Shown piece after piece: positions 17,271-25,490 of a DNA stretch of 64,000 nt. This DNA comes from Bacteroidales bacterium (GTDB lineage: Bacteria > Bacteroidota > Bacteroidia > Bacteroidales > P3): NCBI GenBank assembly GCA_017633985.1, contig JAGBOF010000025.1:1-64000 (forward strand). Direction: 5' to 3'. The position numbers and the translations under genes were made by a program. Below the pieces are notes generated by a model that saw nothing but the letters and a program-made list of their open reading frames with translations, made no database searches and was not told the DNA's origin. Within the stretch, counting starts at the first letter, position 1. Every line of letters starts with the position of its first letter.

Positions 17271-17337
17271 ACGGCGTTTTATAAAATCTCTATATAAATA
17301 AGGTATAAGGAAAAGGTAACCCGCCCTGAAAACGGCG
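17271..17337. repeat. Possible decayed 21-bp array
   Basis: Cores ACGGCGTTTT (17271) and ACGGCGTAAA (17332) are the same type as in the phased arrays, but they are 61 bp apart instead of 63 and the units between lack clear cores. Confidence 0.35.
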
Positions 17338-17386
17338 TAAAACAAAAAATTTACGGTTTATTTTATTGCAATAATAAAATTTTTCT

Positions 17387-17395
17387 TACCTTTGC
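17387..17395 (+). promoter_or_regulatory. -7 element for the wecA-ftsE-porin run
   Basis: TACCTTTGC, 40 nt before the ATG at 17435. TTGC at 17367 could be the -33 part. Confidence 0.65.
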
Positions 17396-17434
17396 AACCG
17401 AATATAAATGTATCATTAATAAAAAAGGACGGAT

Positions 17435-18574
17435 ATGAACATTGGATTGACTTTTATTACCTTTTTATTGAGTTTGGGGATAAGTCTTGTGCTTATGCCT
17501 CCGTTTATTAAATTGATGGTAAAATACCGTATACTTGACAAAGCCGGCGGAAGGAAGATTCACACGGGCTATACGGCACACATGGGCGGTATAGTGATAT
17601 TTATATCCTTTGCCGTATCGGTCGTAGCGATGATGTTCGCCTATAAATCGCAGGATTCTCTGTCACGTTTGATTTTTATAGGCATTGCTTTGACGGGAAT
17701 GTTGTTTGTGGGCATCCGCGACGACATGCACAATATTTCACCGTGGAGCAAACTGTTCTTTGAGGTGATTATCGGTATTTTGATGTCGTATGCAGGCGTC
17801 AGATTGACTGATTTGGGCGGTTTTTTAGGTATTCATGAGATTCCGCAGTGGTTCGGTTACAGTATAACCACATGCTTTTTCATCGTTGTGGTAAATGCTT
17901 ACAACCTTATAGACGGTATAGACGGTCAGGCGGGAATGCAGGCAGTCAATGTGTTCTTCTTCTGTTTTCTTTTCTATTTGCTTATCGTCGGTGACAAGCC
18001 GTTGGATCATAACATAGCGTCTCCTGTGTTTATGTATATATCAGCTTTGGCTATTTTGGGAGCCGTGGCGGGTTTTTTGAAATACAATTGGCAGAAAGCG
18101 CGTATATTTATGGGCGATGCGGGCAGTCTTTTCATCGGTACGCTTATTACGGTGTTTATTATCGTCAGTGTGAAATACGCAATGCTTTGCAACAAATACG
18201 ACATATTGCACGGGGAAGACGTTCACAACTTTTTGGGATATAATCTCAAGGCTACAATCGCTCCTTTCTTGTTCTTGTTTTATCTTCCTATGGCTGACAC
18301 ATTGCGTGTGTTCATCAACAGGGCAAGACACGGCAAATCACCTTTCCATCCTGATAAGACACATATCCATCATCTGTTTATACGTTTGGGATATTCGCAT
18401 CAAAGATGCACGCTTACCACTTTTACGATTTCTTTTTGCGTTTCGTTGATAGGATTCGTGCTTGCATTCTTCTTTGATGACAATATATGTATTCCTGTTA
18501 TAATTTTATCGTGGTTTTTATACGTTCAACTTCTGCATCTCACTGTGATAAAGCGAGTTAGGGGGGGGTATTGA
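17435..18574 (+). CDS. wecA: MraY/WecA-family undecaprenyl-phosphate sugar-1-phosphate transferase
   Basis: A 379-residue inner-membrane enzyme with about ten membrane segments. Conserved cytosolic motifs are DKAGGRKIHTGYTAHMGG (32-49), NAYNLIDGIDG (near 155-165, catalytic Asp), FMGDAGSLFIG (near 225) and a HIHHLFIRLGYSHQ loop (near 310), matching WecA/TagO rather than MraY proper. It starts a lipid-linked glycan, probably O-antigen or capsule. An eight-G tract at 18561-18568 lies four codons before the stop. Same-strand genes follow at 32, 43 and 60 bp. Confidence 0.85.
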   Translation: MNIGLTFITFLLSLGISLVLMPPFIKLMVKYRILDKAGGRKIHTGYTAHMGGIVIFISFAVSVVAMMFAYKSQDSLSRLIFIGIALTGMLFVGIRDDMHNISPWSKLFFEVIIGILMSYAGVRLTDLGGFLGIHEIPQWFGYSITTCFFIVVVNAYNLIDGIDGQAGMQAVNVFFFCFLFYLLIVGDKPLDHNIASPVFMYISALAILGAVAGFLKYNWQKARIFMGDAGSLFIGTLITVFIIVSVKYAMLCNKYDILHGEDVHNFLGYNLKATIAPFLFLFYLPMADTLRVFINRARHGKSPFHPDKTHIHHLFIRLGYSHQRCTLTTFTISFCVSLIGFVLAFFFDDNICIPVIILSWFLYVQLLHLTVIKRVRGGY

Positions 18575-18606
18575 GAAAAAACGCTGAAAAAATCTAATGT
18601 TTTGCA

Positions 18607-19284
18607 ATGGAAAATAATAATGAACAACTTTCGGTTTATTTAAAAAACGTTTGTTTGGCTTATGATAAGACCGTACTTACCGATGTTAACTTACAAATCA
18701 ACAAAGGAGAGTTTGTATATCTTATAGGTAAGACGGGAGCGGGCAAATCCACCCTTTTAAGATGCTTATATGCCGATTTGCTTATAGGCAGCGGCGAAGG
18801 CACTGTATGCGGATTCAATCTGAAAGATATTCCCAAGAAGAATATTCCTTTGTTGCGCCGTAAACTCGGCATCGTCTTTCAGGATATACAACTTTTAACG
18901 GACAGAACGGTATTCGATAACCTTGCTTTTGTTCTCAAAGCTACGGGAATAAAGGACAAAGCAGTTATAAAAGAAAAGGTAATGAATGCTTTGTCACTTG
19001 TATCGCTTGAAAACAAAGCTACGGTGTACCCTTATACGCTTTCCGAAGGCGAATCGCAAAGAATAACCCTTGCACGTGCGTTAGTAAACAACCCCGAAAT
19101 GATTATAGCCGACGAACCTACGGGCAATCTTGACCCTATCACAAGCGAGGAAATAGTAAAATTACTTTTTAAAATCAACAAGGAACAAGGCACTACGGTA
19201 TTGATGGCTACGCATGACTATCTTATCATAAACGATTTCAGAAGCCGTGTCATTTCATGCGAAGACGGAAGAATAAGAGAATAA
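18607..19284 (+). CDS. ftsE: FtsE-type ABC transporter ATP-binding protein
   Basis: A 225-residue ATPase. Walker A GKTGAGKST (about 37-45), Q-loop GIVFQD (near 89), signature LSEGESQR (near 143; usual LSGGQ altered to LSEGE), Walker B MIIADEPTGNLDP (near 164) and an H-loop ATHD. Size and sequence fit FtsE, which with FtsX controls septal peptidoglycan hydrolysis at division. No ftsX is in the window; the gene lies between wecA-like and porin genes. Assignment to another lipoprotein- or export-type ABC ATPase cannot be excluded. Confidence 0.75.
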   Translation: MENNNEQLSVYLKNVCLAYDKTVLTDVNLQINKGEFVYLIGKTGAGKSTLLRCLYADLLIGSGEGTVCGFNLKDIPKKNIPLLRRKLGIVFQDIQLLTDRTVFDNLAFVLKATGIKDKAVIKEKVMNALSLVSLENKATVYPYTLSEGESQRITLARALVNNPEMIIADEPTGNLDPITSEEIVKLLFKINKEQGTTVLMATHDYLIINDFRSRVISCEDGRIRE

Positions 19285-19327
19285 TAACATTGAACTGTAT
19301 TGACAATAAAAGACATTAAATTCATTT

Positions 19328-20314
19328 ATGAAAAAAAGATTGCTTACCTTTACTGCTCTTATTTGCAGTATCATTAGTTTAAATGCACAAAGCAACTACG
19401 TAGACCAATTATATTTCAACGCCCGAGGAAGTTTTAATTTCCAGGAAGGCAAAGATTGGGACGATAAAGGGGCAAAAGCCGAATTTTTTAACTTTAATAT
19501 GAGCGGTCATATAGCAGATAATATTACCTATAGGGTACGCCAACGGTTTACAAAAACGGTTACTGCTGACAATCCGCTAAATGCAACCGACTTTTTGTAT
19601 TTTAATTGGGATATAAACGAAAAATGGTCAATGGCTTTCGGTAAACAGGAGATTTTTATCGGAGGATTTGAATACGACTACGCACCTATTGACGTTTACT
19701 TCTATTCTGATTTTTGTAATACTCTGCCTGAATGTTACAGTTTCGCAGCAAGTGTATTTTATAACATAAACAAAAATCAGCAATTGGTGTTTCAATTGAG
19801 TAACTCCCCTTATTACGCCGATTTTTCCAACAAACTTTCCTATAATTTGGCGTGGTTCGGCAATATTGCGCCGTGGTGGAAAACCATTTGGTCGGTTAAT
19901 GAAGTTGAATTCGCTGACGGCAAATATATGAACTATATTGCGCTGGGTAATCAGTTCAGTTTCGGAGATTTTACGCTTGATGTGGATTTTATGAACCAGT
20001 ATTGCAGTGACTATGACGATTTCTTTTTCACTGATTGGAACATTGTAGGCAAACTTAACTACAATTACAAAGATTTTAACTTCTTTTGCAAAGGCGGTTA
20101 CGACAAAACACCTGTCAATGCACCCGTATGGGCAATATCATCGGCGGTTTATGACGGAGATTATTCCTATATAGGCGGCGGATTGGAGTATTTCCCTCTT
20201 AAAAACAAAGACCTGCGCCTGCATGCAGTCTATTACTGGCAAGATAAAGCCGAGGGAGTGCACAATATAAGCATAGGTGCTACATGGCAACTGAATGTAA
20301 TAAACAAGAAATAG
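19328..20314 (+). CDS. OprO/OprP-like outer-membrane porin
   Basis: A 328-residue protein with a signal peptide (1-20, ends SLNAQ) followed by alternating beta-strands with aromatic girdles: ITYRVRQRFTKTV, WSMAFGKQEIFIGGFEYDY, and a final ISIGATWQLNVI strand. The FGKQ..GG motif near residue 102 is characteristic of phosphate-selective-porin-like (OprP/O) family members in Bacteroidetes. The solute is unknown. It is cotranscribed with ftsE (43-bp gap). Confidence 0.75.
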   Translation: MKKRLLTFTALICSIISLNAQSNYVDQLYFNARGSFNFQEGKDWDDKGAKAEFFNFNMSGHIADNITYRVRQRFTKTVTADNPLNATDFLYFNWDINEKWSMAFGKQEIFIGGFEYDYAPIDVYFYSDFCNTLPECYSFAASVFYNINKNQQLVFQLSNSPYYADFSNKLSYNLAWFGNIAPWWKTIWSVNEVEFADGKYMNYIALGNQFSFGDFTLDVDFMNQYCSDYDDFFFTDWNIVGKLNYNYKDFNFFCKGGYDKTPVNAPVWAISSAVYDGDYSYIGGGLEYFPLKNKDLRLHAVYYWQDKAEGVHNISIGATWQLNVINKK

Positions 20315-20374
20315 CAAAAAAGTAAAGACAACGGCTGAAACATATTCCTAACAAATAATAAAATAATAAACAAA

Positions 20375-21535
20375 ATGGCGAAAAATAAATTAAAACCCTC
20401 ACAAAGAATAATCGTTGAGGCAATTGTGTTTTTGGCAGTGCTTATAGGCTGCGGCTGTGTGCTGGGCTGGAAAATGGGAACTGCCAATATGCTTAATACA
20501 ATAATGAATACTGCCCACAACTTGCTGATGAATACCTGTTTTTACCTAATGGGTATAACGGTTTTGACGGGTGCGTTAAGTAAATTGTTCGCAGAATTCG
20601 GCGTAGTCAATTTGCTGGAAAAAGTTTTGCGTCCTTTGATGAAGCCTTTGTATAATCTGCCGGGTGTTGCTGCATTGGGCGGCGTTATGACATTTCTTTC
20701 CGACAACCCTGCTATCATCGCATTGAGTAAAGACAAAAGATTTGCATCTTATTTCAAGAAATACCAATTGATTTCCCTGACTAATTTCGGTACTGCATTC
20801 GGTATGGGATTTATTGTAATAATTACAATGATAGGATACGGCCATGCAGACGGTGCAATCATAGGATTCATAGGTGCAATATGCGGTTCGGTTATCTCAA
20901 CCCGATTAATGCAAAGATTTATCCTTAAATCATACCCTGAACTTAACGAACCCGTATCAAAAATATCCCCTGAAGAAGTAGAACAAGAGGAATTGGTTGC
21001 CGAAAGCAACGAAAGCACGTTTATGCGTTTCCTGAATGCTTTGCTTGACGGAGGAAAAAACGGTGTGGAACTGGGTCTTGCCATCATACCGGGAGTTCTT
21101 ATCATAACGACAATGGTTATCATGGTAACCTTCGGCCCTGATGCGGTAACGGGAACATACAACGGCGGAGCGACTCAAGGCGTGCCTATTTTGCCTTGGC
21201 TTGCCGAAAAAATACATTGGGTGTTTGAATGGTTGTTCGGCTTTAATCACATGGAGTTAATCGCATTCCCTATGACGGCATTGGGTTCAGTAGGTGCAGC
21301 ATTGGGTTTGGCAAAAACTTTCTTTGAAAACGGATTCTTTGACGGCAATGCCGTTGCCGTATGTACTGCAATAGGTATGTGTTGGTCGGGATTCCTTTCA
21401 ACCCACACGGCAATGCTTGACTCTTTGGGATACAGAAAATGCATTTCCAAAGCTCTTTTGGCGCATACCATAGCGGGTCTTTGCGCAGGAGTGATTGCAC
21501 ACTTCGTTTACATGGCAATTTCAATGATTTTTTAG
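20375..21535 (+). CDS. Gate-domain (nucleoside-recognition) membrane protein
   Basis: A 386-residue inner-membrane protein with about nine hydrophobic segments and two Gate/nucleoside-recognition-like halves: LMGITVLTGALSKLFAEFGV with FLSDNPAIIALS (about 55-125), and GVELGLAIIPGVLIITTMVI onward (about 225-385) with THTAMLDSLGY. It resembles CD0519/CD1768-family proteins, which are related to spore-maturation SpmA/SpmB folds but occur in non-sporulators. The transported molecule is unknown. Array 2 and its hairpin follow. Confidence 0.7.
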   Translation: MAKNKLKPSQRIIVEAIVFLAVLIGCGCVLGWKMGTANMLNTIMNTAHNLLMNTCFYLMGITVLTGALSKLFAEFGVVNLLEKVLRPLMKPLYNLPGVAALGGVMTFLSDNPAIIALSKDKRFASYFKKYQLISLTNFGTAFGMGFIVIITMIGYGHADGAIIGFIGAICGSVISTRLMQRFILKSYPELNEPVSKISPEEVEQEELVAESNESTFMRFLNALLDGGKNGVELGLAIIPGVLIITTMVIMVTFGPDAVTGTYNGGATQGVPILPWLAEKIHWVFEWLFGFNHMELIAFPMTALGSVGAALGLAKTFFENGFFDGNAVAVCTAIGMCWSGFLSTHTAMLDSLGYRKCISKALLAHTIAGLCAGVIAHFVYMAISMIF

Positions 21536-21595
21536 GCGAAATTTCGGTCTTTGTACCGCATTGAAAATCAGCATCAATCAAAACGTAAAAATAAT

Positions 21596-21679
21596 CAGGC
21601 GTTTTAATAAATTATTCTGCGTGATTAATAAATTAAAACGCCTGATTATTTTCTTTAAACGCCGTTATGATATTTTCTT
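21596..21679. repeat. 21-bp phased array 2 (4 units)
   Basis: Unit starts 21596, 21617, 21638 and 21659. Cores CAGGCGTTTT, CTGCGTGATT, ACGCCTGATT and ACGCCGTTAT, with spacers such as AATAAATTATT. It lies between the Gate-domain gene and mfd. Units 1 and 3 can pair as a long hairpin (AGGCGTTTTAAT with ATTAAAACGCCT) followed by a T-rich run. Confidence 0.85.
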
Positions 21680-21757
21680 ACCTGTAAAAACAGGTTTTTT
21701 TATAACATCTTTGGCGTAAAATCGCCTGCGGATAACGTTTTATAACGTTCTTTTTTG

Positions 21758-21766
21758 TAATTTTGC
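21758..21766 (+). promoter_or_regulatory. -7 element for mfd, very short leader
   Basis: TAATTTTGC ends only 5 nt before the ATG at 21772, so the transcript would be nearly leaderless. Confidence 0.6.
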
Positions 21767-21771
21767 AAATT

Positions 21772-24700
21772 ATGAAAAATTCGGCGGCAGATTACTCCGG
21801 CACAAACTTCGTAAAAGAGCTGGTAAATGAAATCACAAAGCCTGCAAACAAAGTAACCATCAATACTTTGGCAGGATCTTCTTATGCTTTTCTGATTGCA
21901 GGTGCAATAAACCTGACAAAACAATTCAACCATCTGATAATACTTCCCGATAAAGAGAGCGCAGCCTATTTTGCCAACGATTTGGAAGAAATTTTTGATG
22001 AACGGGATTTGGATTATACGCAAAAAAGCGTGCTGTTCTTCCCTGCCTCTTCCAAAAAACCGTATGACAGCCAATCATCAACGCAAAACGCTAACGTCAT
22101 ACTGCGTTTGGAAACCTTGAACAGGCTTAACAACGGCGAGAAACTCACGGTTGTTACATACAGTGATGCAATCAGCGAAAAAACTGCCGCAAAAAGTACG
22201 CTGAACGGCAAATCCGTAATCATACAACGCGGTGACATGATATCGGTTGATAACCTGATAGACATATTGGACGAATACAATTTCCAGAGAGTTGATTTTG
22301 TAACCAAAAGCGGTGAATATGCGGTAAGGGGCGGCATCATTGATATTTTTTCTTATTCACTACAAAAACCGTGCAGGATAGAGATGTCGGGCGATGAGGC
22401 AGAAAGTTTGCGTTTGTTTGATATTGTGACGCAGATGAGCGTATCGGAATTGGACAAATTGGTAATCGTGCCCGATTTGCAGTCATCACAAAACAACGGA
22501 ACCTCATCTTACGAAAGCCTGTTGTCATATTTCGGTGGCGATACTGTTATCTGGACCAAAGATTTATCGATAACCGCAGGCAAAACGGAAGAATACTATA
22601 ATACGGCAGTAAAAATATACAATGAATTGCAGACAACGGTTGATTACCTGCCGCCTGAAAAACTTTTTTGCACAAAAGAGCAGTTTTTAAATGCGATTAA
22701 AAAATATAATACCGTAGAAACAGGTCTTACTTTGTGGGATGCGCAATCCAAAAAGATGGATTATTCCGTACAAAGCCAACCTTTGTTTAACGGAAACTTC
22801 GATTTGCTTGCTGAAAATCTGCAACAATTGACTTCAGACGGCTATACGAACCATTTTCTTGTAAAAGATGACAAGCAAAAAGCCAGAATAGAGAAGATAA
22901 TTGAGCAATATACGGCAAAACAATGGCTGATAAACGTGGATTATCTGCCTTTGAGTATATCGCAAGGCTTTATTGACAACGAAACAAAACAGGTTTATTT
23001 CACCGACCACCAACTTTTCAACCGTTATCACAAGTATACTGTTCAGGATAACTCGGAAGAAAACGAAAAACTCACTCTTGAAGACCTTGTAACGCTAAAA
23101 CCCGGAGATTATGTGGTGCATATCGATTACGGTGTGGGAATGTTTTCGGGTTTGCAGAAGATTGACGCAGGCGGCAAGTGGCAGGAAGCCATCCGTTTGA
23201 TATATAAAAACAATGATGTGCTTTATGTATCCATCCATTCGCTGCATAAAATCAGCAGATATTCGTCCAAAGACGGTGCGGAGATAAAACTTAACCGTTT
23301 GGGGTCTTCTGCATGGCAGACATTGAAGCAAAAAACCAAGAAGAAGGTTAAAGACATAGCCAAAGACTTGATTAAACTTTACGCCCAGAGGAAAGCGAGC
23401 AAGGGTTTTCAGTTTTCGTCAGACAGTTATCTGCAAAACGAACTTGAAGCTTCGTTTATGTATGAAGATACCGTAGATCAATTCAAGGCCACGAAGTCTG
23501 TCAAAGCCGATATGGAGAAACCTTATCCCATGGACCGACTTATTTGCGGTGATGTGGGATTCGGCAAAACGGAAGTGGCAATACGTGCAGCCTTTAAGGC
23601 CGTTTGTGATTCCAAACAGGTAGCAGTGCTTGTTCCTACGACTATTCTGGCATTCCAACACTGGCAAACTTTCAGCGAAAGGTTGAAAAACATGCCGTGC
23701 CGCGTAGATTATATCAACCGATTCAGAAGTGCGAAAGAAAAAACGAAGATTCTCAAAGACCTTAAGGAGGGTAAAATAGATATATTGATAGGTACGCATA
23801 AGATTGTGGGCAAAGAAGTGGAATTTAAGGATTTGGGATTGCTTATAATAGATGAAGAACAGAAGTTCGGGGTAAGTATGAAAGAGAAATTGCGGCAATT
23901 GAAAGTCAATATAGATACTTTGACCCTTACTGCAACGCCTATACCCCGCACATTGCAATTCTCGCTTATGGGAGCAAGGGATCTGTCCATTATCAACACA
24001 CCGCCTGCCAACCGTCAGCCTGTTGCAACCGAAGTCTGCACGTTTAACAAAGAGGTTATACGTGATGCCGTCGTTAAGGAACTCAGCCGCGGCGGTCAGG
24101 TGTATTTTGTCAATAACCGCGTGCAGAATATTTACGGTATCGCATCGCTTATAGAATCTCTTGTGCCTGATGCCCGCATCTGTGTGGGACACGGACAAAT
24201 GGAAGGCACACAACTGGAGAACATAATGATGGATTTTATCAATCAAGAGTATGACGTATTGGTTGCAACGACAATCGTGGAAAACGGATTGGATATTCCT
24301 AACGCCAATACCATTATTATAAACGATGCGCAGAATTACGGTTTAAGTGATTTGCATCAATTACGCGGCCGTGTGGGAAGAAGCAACAAAAAAGCGTATT
24401 GTTATCTGCTTGTACCGTCAAAAGAAATTATGACCGAGCAGGCACAAAAACGTCTTTCCGCCATTGAAGAATTTTCTTCGGTTGGAAGCGGATTTGCAAT
24501 AGCAATGCGGGATTTGGATATACGCGGTGCGGGAAATATATTAGGTGCCGAACAAAGCGGATTTATCTCCGAAATAGGCTATGAAACCTACAACAAGATT
24601 CTTTTCGAAGCAATGCAGGAACTCAACGAAGAACAATTAGCCCAAACAGGCGTTCCCGTCATATCAAGCGACAATATGTATGAAGGCAATGCCGCTATAG

Positions 24701-25158
24701 GCATGATGAATTACTGCACTATCGAAACCGATCTTGAAATCCTTATCCCCGATTCATATATAAGCAATGTCACCGAACGTTTGAAGATATACAAAGAGCT
24801 TGATTCTATGACGCAAGAGGAAGAACTGACTGCACTTTCCGCGGAACTTTGCGACCGCTTCGGAAAAATACCACCTCAAACGCTGGATTTGTTTGATACG
24901 GTGCGTATACGCAGAATGGCAACACAGTTAGGAATCGAAAAACTCATACTTAAACATTCCAAGATGTTGCTTAACTTCAATTCCTCGTCAGTTAATTTCA
25001 CCGATGAGGGCAAATTTCAGAACGTTTTGCTGTTTGTAAACCAATATCCGCAGCATTGCCAACTCAAAGAGGACGGAAAAATTCTCCAATTGCAGATAAC
25101 AGGAATTAAGACCGTAAAACAAGCTTTCGGCGTGCTGTCACGGATAATTAATATGTAG
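21772..25158 (+). CDS. mfd: Transcription-repair coupling factor
   Basis: An 1128-residue DNA translocase that removes stalled RNA polymerase and recruits UvrA. It has the N-terminal UvrB-like domains, the RNA-polymerase-interacting domain with LKPGDYVVHIDYGVG (near 445), RecG-like helicase motifs GDVGFGKTEVA (Walker A), IIDEEQKFG (Walker B), TATPIPRTLQFS, and LRGRVGRS, then a TRCF C-terminal domain. ATG 21772 is used; the upstream TTG at 21763 falls inside the promoter element. Full length, no frameshift. It ends 36 bp before array 3. Confidence 0.95.
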   Translation: MKNSAADYSGTNFVKELVNEITKPANKVTINTLAGSSYAFLIAGAINLTKQFNHLIILPDKESAAYFANDLEEIFDERDLDYTQKSVLFFPASSKKPYDSQSSTQNANVILRLETLNRLNNGEKLTVVTYSDAISEKTAAKSTLNGKSVIIQRGDMISVDNLIDILDEYNFQRVDFVTKSGEYAVRGGIIDIFSYSLQKPCRIEMSGDEAESLRLFDIVTQMSVSELDKLVIVPDLQSSQNNGTSSYESLLSYFGGDTVIWTKDLSITAGKTEEYYNTAVKIYNELQTTVDYLPPEKLFCTKEQFLNAIKKYNTVETGLTLWDAQSKKMDYSVQSQPLFNGNFDLLAENLQQLTSDGYTNHFLVKDDKQKARIEKIIEQYTAKQWLINVDYLPLSISQGFIDNETKQVYFTDHQLFNRYHKYTVQDNSEENEKLTLEDLVTLKPGDYVVHIDYGVGMFSGLQKIDAGGKWQEAIRLIYKNNDVLYVSIHSLHKISRYSSKDGAEIKLNRLGSSAWQTLKQKTKKKVKDIAKDLIKLYAQRKASKGFQFSSDSYLQNELEASFMYEDTVDQFKATKSVKADMEKPYPMDRLICGDVGFGKTEVAIRAAFKAVCDSKQVAVLVPTTILAFQHWQTFSERLKNMPCRVDYINRFRSAKEKTKILKDLKEGKIDILIGTHKIVGKEVEFKDLGLLIIDEEQKFGVSMKEKLRQLKVNIDTLTLTATPIPRTLQFSLMGARDLSIINTPPANRQPVATEVCTFNKEVIRDAVVKELSRGGQVYFVNNRVQNIYGIASLIESLVPDARICVGHGQMEGTQLENIMMDFINQEYDVLVATTIVENGLDIPNANTIIINDAQNYGLSDLHQLRGRVGRSNKKAYCYLLVPSKEIMTEQAQKRLSAIEEFSSVGSGFAIAMRDLDIRGAGNILGAEQSGFISEIGYETYNKILFEAMQELNEEQLAQTGVPVISSDNMYEGNAAIGMMNYCTIETDLEILIPDSYISNVTERLKIYKELDSMTQEEELTALSAELCDRFGKIPPQTLDLFDTVRIRRMATQLGIEKLILKHSKMLLNFNSSSVNFTDEGKFQNVLLFVNQYPQHCQLKEDGKILQLQITGIKTVKQAFGVLSRIINM

Positions 25159-25194
25159 TTGTTTTTCAGCAACAGGGCAAAGCACAAAAATAAA

Positions 25195-25278
25195 ACGGCG
25201 TAAAAAAAATTTTTTACGCCGTTTTATTTTATTAATCACGCAGATTATTTTACTGACATCGCAGATTATTTTTGTGTA
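25195..25278. repeat. 21-bp phased array 3 (4 units), includes mfd terminator
   Basis: Unit starts 25195, 25216, 25237 and 25258. Cores ACGGCGTAAA, ACGCCGTTTT, CACGCAGATT and ATCGCAGATT, with spacers ATTTTATTAAT and ATTTTACTGAC. Units 1 and 2 form a near-perfect hairpin (AAAACGGCGTAAAAA with TTTTTACGCCGTTTT, 25192-25224) followed by a T-rich run, a good terminator for mfd. Confidence 0.88.
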
Positions 25279-25441
25279 ATAATTTTACGTTTTCATATCA
25301 AGGCTGAAAAGCCGCTTTTGATGCTGTTTTACGTTGGCAAAACCTACATTATAAAATGTATTTTCACACTCTGCAGAAAGCATACGCCATGGCGGAAAAA
25401 TATTTTTATAACAATAATTCTTCACTGATGATTATTTTTCG

Positions 25442-25450
25442 TAATTTTGC
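25442..25450 (+). promoter_or_regulatory. -7 element for the S9 peptidase gene
   Basis: TAATTTTGC, 41 nt before the chosen ATG at 25491. Its position argues against an earlier ATG at 25356. Confidence 0.65.
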
Positions 25451-25490
25451 AACTCTGTTACAGAGTGATAATAATATAAACCATCACGAT

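Noticed and set aside
23419-24246. 275-codon minus-strand frame
   Set aside because: Shadow of mfd, with no start signal or family likeness.
25356-25490. 45-codon N-terminal extension of the S9 peptidase
   Set aside because: It would place the promoter element inside the gene and hide the lipoprotein signal.
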